Below are positions 6,914 to 14,046 of a stretch of 20,140 bases of DNA, one piece after another. How positions within the stretch are numbered: position 1 is the first letter of the stretch; every line of letters starts with the position of its first letter. The notes below the pieces were generated by a model. The model was given only the letters and a program-made list of their open reading frames with translations. It was not told where the DNA came from and ran no database searches. Source of the stretch: DASYSA01 sp036003885 (GTDB lineage Bacteria; Acidobacteriota; Blastocatellia; UBA7656); assembly GCA_036003885.1 (NCBI GenBank), contig DASYSA010000117.1, positions 1 through 20,140 on the forward strand. Reading direction: 5' to 3'. The position numbers were made by a program, and so were the translations under genes.

Positions 6914-7966
6914 CTAACTCAGCGCTGACGCGAAGCTGCGAGCCATCAACTCGTCGTGTTTGAGAAGAGCCCGCTGCCTGTCCGCCCCCTGAGACGCGAG
7001 GCGGCGCAATTCAACTGCCCGCCGGAGTGTCGCCAACCGTGATTGCCTCACGCTTGTGAAACCCTGCATGTTCCATGCATAGTTCGGCTTGCTGTATCGG
7101 CGGCCATCAAGCGGTACGCAAATAATATCCTGCTCGGTCCTGTGAGATTGAACATACCTGTCGAATTCCGGCCAGCACTCGTCAACCAGAAAAGCAGTGC
7201 GGCCGAACACTCTCGGAACGCTGCTCTGGCCAACATGTCTGAAACACGTGTCGACGCTGCAAGTCGCGCAACTCTCGGGTTCGCGGGTGAGTGCGTCCCG
7301 CCGCAGAATGAGAGGAGACCCCAACACCTGCTTTCCGACTCCACAACCTTTGAATCTCACTTTAAGATGGCCGGCGGTCATCGATGCTTCGATTCTGAAC
7401 GGGGTCGTTGATTTGAATCTCAAATCGACATAGTTCCAGAACACCGTGGCATCACGATCGATCTCAGCAAGGGAGCCGGGTATTATCTGGCTGTGCTTGT
7501 GTCTTTCAACTATCGTGAATCCGCCTTGAAGCGCGACGTCGTAAAGCGCGTTCGACAGTTGGCAAAGGCCGCCTGCGACGCTCGGGATGAGGCATCCTTC
7601 GCGAAGCTCACGGCCGCGAACGAATCCCTTGAGCACGCCTGGATAGCCGACTTGAGCCCAGAAACTGAAGGTGGCGTTAGCCGGGACCTCGACGCCGTCC
7701 AACCTCCGAAGAGCAATTCTCAGGTTGTGCACCTTGCCTGCCTCGAGGGGGAGTTCGGCCGAGCCCTGGATGGAAAAGAGGGGGGTACTGGACTCGGCAA
7801 GGATCGATTCGGCGATGAGGCGGTCGCTTCGGAGATGTCGCTTTGCGGGGGCGCTCAGTAAGTTCTTCAGAAAACGCTGCAACTGAAATGCTCGCGCCTT
7901 GAAGTGAAATAGAAAAGCGTTAGCGATTCTGGGAGTCGATTCGAACAGCACGTCCTGGAGTTTCAT
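6914..7966 (-). CDS. VanW-family protein
   Basis: A 350-aa protein. Residues about 85-205 match the VanW domain: NLRIALRRLDGVEVPANATF, then SFWAQVGYPGVLKGF, GGLCQLSNALYDVAL and ERHKHS. The biochemical function of VanW is not established; members occur with vancomycin-resistance and cell-wall genes. There is no signal peptide and no G5 or transpeptidase-linked domain as seen in Gram-positive VanW proteins. A cysteine group C233-x2-C236-x4-C241 lies in the C-terminal half, followed by a region of unknown fold rich in Arg and Leu. The ATG start is supported by GGAGG six bases upstream. The stop codon is followed in the same frame by the glycosyltransferase remnant, so the pair was probably a functional unit. 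It interrupts the scpA-scpB neighbourhood. Confidence 0.82.
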   Translation of the reverse strand: MKLQDVLFESTPRIANAFLFHFKARAFQLQRFLKNLLSAPAKRHLRSDRLIAESILAESSTPLFSIQGSAELPLEAGKVHNLRIALRRLDGVEVPANATFSFWAQVGYPGVLKGFVRGRELREGCLIPSVAGGLCQLSNALYDVALQGGFTIVERHKHSQIIPGSLAEIDRDATVFWNYVDLRFKSTTPFRIEASMTAGHLKVRFKGCGVGKQVLGSPLILRRDALTREPESCATCSVDTCFRHVGQSSVPRVFGRTAFLVDECWPEFDRYVQSHRTEQDIICVPLDGRRYSKPNYAWNMQGFTSVRQSRLATLRRAVELRRLASQGADRQRALLKHDELMARSFASALS

Positions 7967-8376
7967 GGTTCGCCTCCAATCGCTTTGTTAACGTTCTCGC
8001 TCCGGTAATGCCCGAGTTCACTGGGGCAAGCGTTCGCTGCGCGGCAGTTCGTAATGGGTCCGTCTGCAACGGCATTTGACGTTGAGTTTTGTGCTTTGGT
8101 TGTCTTGGGACTCATATCGACCTGAGATAGCGTTGGACGACGAGCGGGTAGCCTGACATGGAGTTGAGCTAGACGCTGGAAGCCAGCGGGCGTCAGCAAG
8201 TGTTAGGTCGCTTTCAACCTAGTCCGAGTCGAAATAGACGCTGGAAGCCAGCGGGCGTCAGCCCAGAGCTTTCTTCGCTATGTGAATACGCCGTTAGGTA
8301 GAAAGCAAGCTGCTCCGGGCTGACGCCGGGAGCTTTCTTCTGACATGCAGAAAGGAAGGAATCGCGAAGCCGAACC
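7967..8376. other. Intergenic region between scpA and vanW
   Basis: About 410 bases without a supportable gene. A short open frame (7963-8199, minus) overlaps the vanW start, but its N-terminus is encoded by the repeat described at 8170-8340 and it has no recognisable domain. The right half is filled by that repeat cluster. No promoter could be assigned with confidence, although vanW needs one if it is not cotranscribed with scpA. Confidence 0.5.
8170..8340. repeat. Direct and inverted repeat cluster, GCTTCCAGCGT family
   Basis: A perfect 28-base direct repeat occupies 8170-8197 and 8235-8262, 65 bases apart. Each copy contains ACGCTGGAAGC, the complement of the 11-mer in the 102-197 hairpins. 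The end of the second copy, GGCGTCAGCCC (8254-8264), is matched by an inverted GGGCTGACGCC (8317-8327), and AGCTTTCTTC follows both elements (8267-8276 and 8331-8340). The whole looks like a REP-like palindromic unit cluster just past the scpA stop. Confidence 0.85.
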
Positions 8377-9294
8377 TTAGTCGGCCTCGACCGGGGAAGG
8401 ATTTTCGGCAGCTTCCTCCCGCCTCACAAGGACTATCTCGCCAAACATCTCGGATTGCCGGAGCCGGATGACCAGCTCCTTAACCAGCTCGAGGACAGCC
8501 AGAAAGATCAATACTATCTCGCGACGCGACCGCGCCTGCTCGAACATCTCGCGCACTCGTACCTCATTTGAAGTCGCCACCAGTCTCTTGATCTCTCTCA
8601 GCTTCTCAGCCATCGTCATCTCTTCCCGAGCGATCTCTATCTCGGTGATTGCGAGCTGGCGGTTCAACACCTCGCGGAAAACTTCGAACAACTGAAAGAT
8701 CGTCGCCGCGACTTCAGGATTATCCTTATCGCTCTCCGTAGCTCCTCGAGTGAACGCCCCCCCTTCAATTGTTCTTCGCTGGTACAGCACATCGGCCGCA
8801 GCTTTGAACTTCTGGTGTTCGAGCAGCTGATAAACCAGTTCGTTGCGGGGGTCTTCCTCTTCCGGAAGCGCATTCGGATCCCGCGGCAATAGGGTCTGCG
8901 ACTTGATGTGTATCAGTGTCGCGGCCATCACCAGAAACTCGCCCGCAACTCCAATGTCCAGTTCCTGCATCGCGCGGAGATAGTCCAGATACTGCTCGGT
9001 TATCCGCGCAATAGGAATGTCGTATATGGAAACCTCCTCCTTGCGAATCAGGTACAGCAAAAGATCGAGCGGTCCCTCGAATATCTCGAGCTTTATCTTG
9101 TATTGATCGGCTGAGTCAGGTGCAGGGGCGTCCAGTCCCATCTTTCGGGCGAGTCCTGCAGCAGCGCCGGGACTCGGGGACGCGAGGACGGTCATCTCGC
9201 CTGAGCGCGATGAAGGCGCGGATGTGGCTGAATCCAGCGCTCCGTCCCCGCGTTCCAGATTCCCTGCGCGGTCTTTATGATCTTTCTCTTCCAT
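8377..9294 (-). CDS. scpA: Segregation and condensation protein A (kleisin)
   Basis: A 305-aa ScpA, the kleisin that bridges the SMC heads and binds ScpB. Core homology starts near residue 65 with YKIKLEIFEGPLDLLLYLI, followed by ISIYDIPI-like, ITEQYLDYL, EFLVMAATLIHIKSQTLLP and the C-terminal winged helix (about 230-295: IVLIFLAVLELVKELVIRL). The first 64 residues are a polar Ala/Ser/Pro-rich extension, probably disordered and not typical of the family. The ATG lies 7 bases after the trpS stop, with no clear Shine-Dalgarno, which suggests reinitiation within a trpS-scpA transcript. A later ATG (residue 34 or 52) is possible. Confidence 0.92.
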   Translation of the reverse strand: MEEKDHKDRAGNLERGDGALDSATSAPSSRSGEMTVLASPSPGAAAGLARKMGLDAPAPDSADQYKIKLEIFEGPLDLLLYLIRKEEVSIYDIPIARITEQYLDYLRAMQELDIGVAGEFLVMAATLIHIKSQTLLPRDPNALPEEEDPRNELVYQLLEHQKFKAAADVLYQRRTIEGGAFTRGATESDKDNPEVAATIFQLFEVFREVLNRQLAITEIEIAREEMTMAEKLREIKRLVATSNEVRVREMFEQARSRREIVLIFLAVLELVKELVIRLRQSEMFGEIVLVRREEAAENPSPVEAD

Positions 9295-9301
9295 AGCTCG
9301 T

Positions 9302-10309
9302 TCAATCCCAGTCCATCTTAATTGCCCGCCGCACCTCCGTCATCGTCTTCCGCGCCTCGGTGCGAGCCCGTGCGCTCCCATCCTTTAGCAGCGCGATCAC
9401 CTGGTCCGGATGGTCACGCAACTGTCGGCTGCGCTCGGCAATGGCGCCGTAGCGTTCGATTATCGAATCCGCCAGGAAGCGCTTGCGATCCACACATCCG
9501 ATGCGGGAGTTGCGGCAATCGTCATCCAGACTATCGGCGAGTTGTCCCGGCGTAAAGAAGCGATGCATCTGGCAGACATCGCAGGCCTCGGGATGGCCGG
9601 GGTCGGTTCGCTTGATGCGAGTGCGATCGGTGATCATCATACGCGCTTTCTCGCGCACTACTTCGGCAGAGTCGATCAGGTAGATCGCGTTGCCGTAACT
9701 CTTGGACATCTTGCGCCCGTCGGTTCCGGGCAGCACAGGCACTTCGGTGTGAAGCTCCTTCGGCTCCGGGAAGACGTCGCCAAAAAAGTTATTAAAGCGA
9801 CGAACGATCTCGCGGGTCAGTTCTACGTGCGAGGCCTGGTCGCGGCCAACCGGGACGAAGTCGGCCTTGTACATGATGATGTCCGCCGCCTGCAGCACTG
9901 GATACCCCAGAAATGCGTAGTTGCCGATATCCTTTTCGGTAATGTTCTCCCGCTGCTCTTTGTAGGTCGGCGAGCGTTCGAGCCATCCGAGCGGCGTCAC
10001 CGCCGAAAGGATCACGTGCAGCTCCGCATGTTCCTGGATCGTGGATTGAATGAAGAGGGTCGAGCGCTGGGGATCGAGCCCGGCGCCGATCCAATCGCAA
10101 ACCATGTCAATGGTGTTCTGCTTGATCGCGCTTGTGTCGGCGTAGTCGCTGGAGAGAGCGTGCAGATCGGCGATGAAGTAGAAGCATTCGTATTCGCCCG
10201 AGTCCTGCAGCCTGATCCAGTTCTTGAGCGCGCCCTCATAGTTCCCCAGGTGCAGGTTCCCCGTCGGACGCATCCCGCTCACTATTCGTTTCTTTTGATT
10301 CTGCGCCAA
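9302..10309 (-). CDS. trpS: Tryptophan--tRNA ligase
   Basis: A 335-aa class Ic aminoacyl-tRNA synthetase charging tRNA-Trp. The ATP-binding signatures are TGNLHLGNY (HIGH-type, residues 16-24) and KMSKS (200-204). The C-terminal part contains C243, C246, C265 and C272 in an arrangement like the iron-sulfur-binding TrpRS type (C-x22-C-x6-C-x2-C in the Thermotoga enzyme). The last ligand position is Arg275 here (GCVDRKR rather than GCVDCK), so a normal [4Fe-4S] site is doubtful. The start is TTG (10307-10309) with only a weak AGGG upstream. It heads the scpA-containing run and lies 26 bases downstream of the M50 protease gene. Confidence 0.95.
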   Translation of the reverse strand: MAQNQKKRIVSGMRPTGNLHLGNYEGALKNWIRLQDSGEYECFYFIADLHALSSDYADTSAIKQNTIDMVCDWIGAGLDPQRSTLFIQSTIQEHAELHVILSAVTPLGWLERSPTYKEQRENITEKDIGNYAFLGYPVLQAADIIMYKADFVPVGRDQASHVELTREIVRRFNNFFGDVFPEPKELHTEVPVLPGTDGRKMSKSYGNAIYLIDSAEVVREKARMMITDRTRIKRTDPGHPEACDVCQMHRFFTPGQLADSLDDDCRNSRIGCVDRKRFLADSIIERYGAIAERSRQLRDHPDQVIALLKDGSARARTEARKTMTEVRRAIKMDWD

Positions 10310-10335
10310 GACACACCCTGCCTATATCGAGCTGA

Positions 10336-11025
10336 CTATACGAACAAAAGACTCGCGACAAACCTTATCGGCACGAAAATGAAGTTGAGCGCTCCAACGT
10401 ATACCAGCGCCATGAGCACCCACATTCCAAATGGCTTTATCTGAGCATAGGCCTGTGCCATCTCATACGGGAGTAACACCTCCAACACGTGACTGCCGTC
10501 GAGCGGTGGAATCGGCACGAGGTTGAACAGCCCGAGCGACAGATTCAGCATGAGCATGATGCTGAGCAACTTGGCCAGGGGCTCCACCAGAAAGGTCTGG
10601 CCCTCAGTGGGCGCAACAAGATTAAAGAAAATGCTTCCAGAGCTCCCCGGTTGCAGGACGCCAGTTGCCAACAGCGTCTTGATTATGGCAAACACCCCCG
10701 CGGCCAACAGAAAATTGCTAATCGGTCCCGCCGCCGAAACGGCTATCTCCGCCTTTACCTTGTCTCGCCAGCGACTCGGGTCCACTGGCGTAGGTACTGC
10801 AAAGCCAAGCAGCGGAAAACCAGTGATGAAACCTATGATCGGAATTACCAGCGTGCCGAGGGGATCAACGTGCGTTCTGGGATTCAAGCTGACCCGTCCG
10901 AGTAGTCGTGCTGTGCTGTCTCCAAATCTGTCGGAAGTCCACGCATGAGCTGACTCGTGAAACGACAGTGAAAAGATAAGGGCAACCAGGTACAGAATCA
11001 GGTTGCCGACATCAAACTCTCGCAA
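10336..11025 (-). CDS. Site-2 protease family (M50) membrane protein
   Basis: A 229-aa polytopic membrane protein. The zinc-protease motif HESAH (residues 23-27) lies in the first transmembrane segment, and NLVPIPPLDGSHVLE supplies the third zinc ligand (Asp176) near the C-terminus. Four to five hydrophobic segments and the short length fit the compact M50 subgroup often found near trpS and scpA in bacteria. The natural substrate is unknown; there is no PDZ or CBS domain. A TTG start (11023-11025) is chosen because AAGGAG lies 10 bases upstream (11036-11041) and because homologues begin close to the first membrane helix. An ATG at 11074-11076 would add 17 residues. Confidence 0.85.
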   Translation of the reverse strand: MREFDVGNLILYLVALIFSLSFHESAHAWTSDRFGDSTARLLGRVSLNPRTHVDPLGTLVIPIIGFITGFPLLGFAVPTPVDPSRWRDKVKAEIAVSAAGPISNFLLAAGVFAIIKTLLATGVLQPGSSGSIFFNLVAPTEGQTFLVEPLAKLLSIMLMLNLSLGLFNLVPIPPLDGSHVLEVLLPYEMAQAYAQIKPFGMWVLMALVYVGALNFIFVPIRFVASLLFV

Positions 11026-11128
11026 ATGTGATTCGCTCCTTGGCCACAACGCTACACAGTCGATGAAACCTAGCACGCGGTCTGAAGGGTGTCAAACATC
11101 AGGCCCTCGATTGTATGCTCGATCGATC

Positions 11129-11287
11129 TCATCCACGCTTTTCCTTGAATCTATGGCCACAATGCTTGCACTTATAGAACTGACCAACCCGTTTCTGAGG
11201 ATAGGCTGCTCCCTTCTTGCACTGAGGACATCGCCTCATGGCGTATCTCATTGCGTCGAGCATCACCTGCGTCCAGATCGGGTTCAT
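11129..11287 (-). CDS. Small zinc-ribbon protein
   Basis: A 52-aa protein with two CxxC knuckles, CPQC (residues 20-23) and CKHC (40-43), separated by 16 residues. This is a compact zinc ribbon (sequence ends CGHRFKEKRG). Such ribbons bind nucleic acid or protein partners, and no specific function can be claimed. The ATG overlaps the stop of the upstream 64-aa membrane protein gene (ATGA), and GGAG lies 9 bases before it. Overlap, cysteine pattern and ribosome-binding site together support a real gene despite its size. Confidence 0.75.
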   Translation of the reverse strand: MNPIWTQVMLDAMRYAMRRCPQCKKGAAYPQKRVGQFYKCKHCGHRFKEKRG

Positions 11288-11478
11288 CTCTGTTTGCTCC
11301 GCGGCCTGACGTCTGCCCGATCAGGCTTTGCAATCTGAGCGTCATACCCGGCGTTTGATTTCTCAGGCTCCTGTTCCTGCACTGCCGGACTATGCTCTTG
11401 AGAGTTTACCCTGATCCATATCACAAATGCGATTGCGAGTACGGTTAGAATTAACACAACGATTATCTCTGAGCTCAT
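11284..11478 (-). CDS. Small single-pass membrane protein
   Basis: A 64-aa protein with one N-terminal hydrophobic helix (about residues 4-23, IIVVLILTVLAIAFVIWI) and a charged, probably cytoplasmic tail. No known domain is recognised. The start is well supported by GGAGGAG a few bases before the ATG. Its stop overlaps the zinc-ribbon start, so the two are probably made together and may act together. Confidence 0.7.
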   Translation of the reverse strand: MSSEIIVVLILTVLAIAFVIWIRVNSQEHSPAVQEQEPEKSNAGYDAQIAKPDRADVRPRSKQR

Positions 11479-11586
11479 AAGCTCCTCCGTTCACGTAGCC
11501 GTGCCTTTAGGCGTACGTGCAGTCTTACCGAATAGACAGATAGCCGCGAACTGAGGTATCTCCAGTTCGAGCAATGACGAGATTGG

Positions 11587-11967
11587 CTATGCGGAAAGAG
11601 GAGGAGGAGCGCGATCCCCGGGGCCCGAGAGGATAACTCGTGAATGGTATAGGTCCGAACAAGAAGCCCGCGGGCGTTGGCGCTTAGCGGTAAGGATCTC
11701 CTGCCAGATTTCTGACGCGCATGCAACCGGAGATATCTGGCGCCGAGGAGGAGTTTTGTTAGTTGGAAGATGCCCCGCCGGGCGTGCGGCCACGGAATCG
11801 ATCGGAGGCGCCTGCACGAGCAGCTTCGCCTCGCTTGTGACGGGTGCGACCAGAACGAGGAATGCGTGGAAGCCCGCTGCTACGGAAAGAGACACAACCA
11901 GGCTCACGCACGCGAGTGTCAGAGCGTGCAGGCGAATGTGTTTTCCCTTGTGGCGTGGTCGTCTCAT
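11587..11967 (-). CDS. Hypothetical membrane protein (doubtful)
   Basis: A possible 126-aa protein beginning 11 bases after the stop of the IPT/NHL gene. A basic N-terminus (MRRPRHKGKHIRLH) is followed by a hydrophobic helix at about residues 14-40, then a Pro/Arg-rich tail without recognisable domain. There is no clear Shine-Dalgarno, and a second minus-strand frame (11475-11726) overlaps the tail, so the coding assignment rests only on position and the membrane helix. The stretch 11479-11586 next to it holds no other gene. Confidence 0.35.
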   Translation of the reverse strand: MRRPRHKGKHIRLHALTLACVSLVVSLSVAAGFHAFLVLVAPVTSEAKLLVQAPPIDSVAARPAGHLPTNKTPPRRQISPVACASEIWQEILTAKRQRPRASCSDLYHSRVILSGPGDRAPPPLSA

Positions 11968-11978
11968 CGGTAGTCGAC

Positions 11979-13007
11979 TTAGAATGGCCAGTAGCCCTCT
12001 ATCCCGAGAGGGACCTTGAACAGCTCGCGATTCGACGCGAGTATCATATTGCCGTGGTCGTCGAAGCACAGGCCTACCAACGACAGACCAGCGACGACCA
12101 GCTCGGCTTCCGCATCAGGGGTGATCCTGATGATGCCTCGATGGCCGCGCCTGCTGGCCGCTACATAGAGATTCCCCGCGTTGTCGAAGGCCAGCCCCTG
12201 CGGCCGGCCCAGCCCGGTGAAGAACCTCGTGACCACTCCGTCGCGGCCTATTCGCATGACCGAATCGAAACTCGACAGCGTCGGCCCGGTTACGTAGAGG
12301 AACCCGTCGGGTCCAAACGCCAGATGAAATGCCGCCATACTCGGTTCAATGGTCGCGAACGTCGTCGCTTCACCGATCTCATTGATGGTGTAGATCGTTC
12401 CGCTGCGATCGCCGACGAAGAGACGACCTTCCGAGTCAAACGCGATGCCGGTGGCGACCCCCAGGTTTCGCGCGTAGATCTCCGCGTCCTTGAAGGGCGT
12501 TACCCGATAGACCGATCCGTCATAGCGGCTCGTAATAAACATTTCGCCGTCGGGGCTGAATGCGAGTCCGGTCGGATTGACGATGTCTGTGAGAAAGGCA
12601 TCGCTCTCGCCATCGGCGCTCACTTTGTAGACCGATACGGGGACCTTCTGACCGCGAGTGCCTGAAAGAGTCGTGTAGAGCGCGCCGTTATCGCGGTCAT
12701 AGGCCGGGTTGGCAACCGGATGCAGGTTCTCGGCGATTTTGCGGCCTACGATGAAGTTCTTACCTTCACTGATCCCGGAATTCGCTTCGAGCGTAACCTC
12801 CACCGGGCCCCCATCGACGATTGTGCCGCCCGGGATAGGCGCGATGATTCGGGTGGGAGATGCGGAGATTGGCCTGGTCTCGGCGCCGCCGATCGAGATG
12901 CGAGCCTGATCATAGGTGGAGAAGACAAACCCGCTGCAGGTGATGATGATTTCGCCGCCTTCAATGCCTGCGCTCGGAACCAGACTTTCGATCACCGGCT
13001 GACCCAT
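11979..13007 (-). CDS. IPT/TIG domain plus NHL-type beta-propeller protein
   Basis: A 342-aa protein. Residues 3-87 resemble an IPT/TIG immunoglobulin-like fold (PVIESLVPSAGIEGGEIIIT, SGFVF). Residues about 95-342 are repeated blades of the type PTGLAFSPDGEMFITSRYDG, ATGIAFDSEGRLFVGDRSG, LAFGPDGFLYVTG and PQGLAFDNAGNLYVAASRRG, typical of NHL or SMP-30/gluconolactonase-like six-bladed propellers. No signal peptide is seen, unusual for a TIG-propeller protein, which suggests a cytoplasmic location or an unrecognised export route. A partial GAGGAAGAG ribosome-binding site lies before the ATG. Ligand or enzymatic activity cannot be predicted. Confidence 0.82.
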   Translation of the reverse strand: MGQPVIESLVPSAGIEGGEIIITCSGFVFSTYDQARISIGGAETRPISASPTRIIAPIPGGTIVDGGPVEVTLEANSGISEGKNFIVGRKIAENLHPVANPAYDRDNGALYTTLSGTRGQKVPVSVYKVSADGESDAFLTDIVNPTGLAFSPDGEMFITSRYDGSVYRVTPFKDAEIYARNLGVATGIAFDSEGRLFVGDRSGTIYTINEIGEATTFATIEPSMAAFHLAFGPDGFLYVTGPTLSSFDSVMRIGRDGVVTRFFTGLGRPQGLAFDNAGNLYVAASRRGHRGIIRITPDAEAELVVAGLSLVGLCFDDHGNMILASNRELFKVPLGIEGYWPF

Positions 13008-13099
13008 GGGATGTTCTCTTCCTCGATTTTTTAGCGGTTGAAGTGAGGAAGTATATTACGATGAAGGTCAGGGAATGTCCATTAAGTCACAAAATGGGG

Positions 13100-13258
13100 G
13101 AGTGGGGGAATGGGAGAATGGGAGAGCGGGAGAGCGGGAGAGTGGGAGAGTGGGAGAGTCGGAGAATGGGGATGAGCCCCACATCCTCCAGTCTCCCGCT
13201 CTCCCAGTCTCCCGCTCTCCCAGTCTCCCGCTCTCCCGCTCTCCCACTCTCCCATTCC
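13100..13258. repeat. Polypurine/polypyrimidine inverted repeat of GGGAGAGC words
   Basis: The left arm (about 13108-13166) iterates GGGAGAGC/GGGAGAGT and the right arm (about 13190-13257) iterates the complement, CTCTCCCGCTCTCCCAGT. Each arm is 60-70 bases. The centre has a small perfect hairpin, GGGG-ATGAG-CCCC, at about 13168-13180. It fills nearly the whole gap between the HAD gene stop and the IPT/NHL gene. The near-complete strand asymmetry (purines in one arm, pyrimidines in the other) permits triplex-type as well as cruciform structures. Confidence 0.9.
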
Positions 13259-13261
13259 GCT

Positions 13262-13945
13262 TCATTTCCCCTGGAAGAGATCTTCCAGATCGTCCATCGA
13301 TACTTCGTCGAGACCTTCCACAACGAGATCCGCGTTGTCGAGGCGCTCTCTTGGGTAGGAATTCGTCACCGCCAGACACCGCATGCCCGCGTTGTGCGCC
13401 GCTCGAATGCCGGGAATCGAGTCCTCGATGACCAGGCACTCATGTGAGCCGATCGCCTCCTCTCGACTCGCGTTCAGCAGAGAGCACGCTTTCAGGAAAG
13501 GTTCAGGGTGAGGCTTCCCATTGACTACATCTTCGGCGGCGACGATCACCTGGAACAATTCACGAACCCCCGCGTGTTGAAGCACCATCTCTACCTCATG
13601 GCGGAGCGCGCCTGAAGCGACCGCCATCGAGTAGCGCTCGGACACCCGGCGCATGAACTCGACGACACCCGGGAAGACCAGCAGGTGGCTTCGCATCATC
13701 GGCTCGATGTACTCCGCCTTTCGAGTGATGAGATCGGCAAGCTTCTCCGAGCCGAGCGGAATTCGCCGATCGTTGTGAACCCGCGTAAAACAGTTCCGGT
13801 CGTCGAGCGCCAGGTAGTCGCGATAGTACTGTTCGCTGGTCAACAGGATGCCCTCTTCCTCGAGCACCCTTTGAAACGCGGCCAGGTGCATCGGCTCGGT
13901 GTCGGCAATCACGCCGTCGCAGTCAAAGATAATCGCTCGCAACAT
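13262..13945 (-). CDS. HAD-superfamily hydrolase, beta-phosphoglucomutase-like subgroup
   Basis: A 227-aa class IA HAD phosphatase or phosphomutase. Motif I is FDCDGVIADTEP (nucleophile Asp8, acid/base Asp10), motif II is VASGA (Ser111), motif III Lys144 is in NGKPHPEPF, and motif IV is VIEDSIPGI (Glu174, Asp175). The helical cap occupies residues 16-85. The substrate is not determinable from sequence; likely ones are small sugar phosphates or phosphoglycolate-like compounds. The ATG at 13943-13945 is chosen because the HAD fold starts there. A frame open further to 14014 would only add residues encoded by the adjacent repeat. No Shine-Dalgarno is seen upstream. Confidence 0.88.
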   Translation of the reverse strand: MLRAIIFDCDGVIADTEPMHLAAFQRVLEEEGILLTSEQYYRDYLALDDRNCFTRVHNDRRIPLGSEKLADLITRKAEYIEPMMRSHLLVFPGVVEFMRRVSERYSMAVASGALRHEVEMVLQHAGVRELFQVIVAAEDVVNGKPHPEPFLKACSLLNASREEAIGSHECLVIEDSIPGIRAAHNAGMRCLAVTNSYPRERLDNADLVVEGLDEVSMDDLEDLFQGK

Positions 13946-13972
13946 AGTTACAGAGTCTCGTATAAACAGAAA

Positions 13973-14009
13973 GCAGAAGGCAACAGGCGGATCGCCGATT
14001 GCCTTCTGC
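13973..14009. repeat. Short hairpin GCAGAAGGCAA with nested inner stem
   Basis: GCAGAAGGCAA (13973-13983) and TTGCCTTCTGC (13999-14009) form a perfect 11-bp stem. Its loop contains a second small inverted repeat, GGCG-GAT-CGCC. It lies between the EF-hand gene stop and the HAD start and has the same nested layout as the larger word-repeat hairpins. Confidence 0.8.
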
Positions 14010-14046
14010 CTCATTCCCGGCTCTTCTTTGTTCTATCTCTACCGTT

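Noticed and set aside
7963..8199. Small open frame overlapping the vanW start by 4 bases
   Set aside because: Its N-terminus is encoded by the GCTTCCAGCGT-family repeat, vanW already has its own strong ribosome-binding site, and no domain is seen.
9410..10444. Long plus-strand open frame (344 codons) opposite trpS
   Set aside because: It is antisense to an unmistakable trpS, has no recognisable domain, and arises from the codon bias of the minus-strand gene.
11844..12665. Plus-strand open frame of 273 codons
   Set aside because: It is the shadow of the IPT/NHL gene on the other strand, with Arg-rich composition and no family resemblance.
13108..13257. Possible CRISPR array in the regularly repeated GGGAGAGC region
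   Set aside because: The units are 8-base tandem words without unique spacers, and the two halves are mutually complementary, so this is a hairpin-type repeat, not CRISPR.
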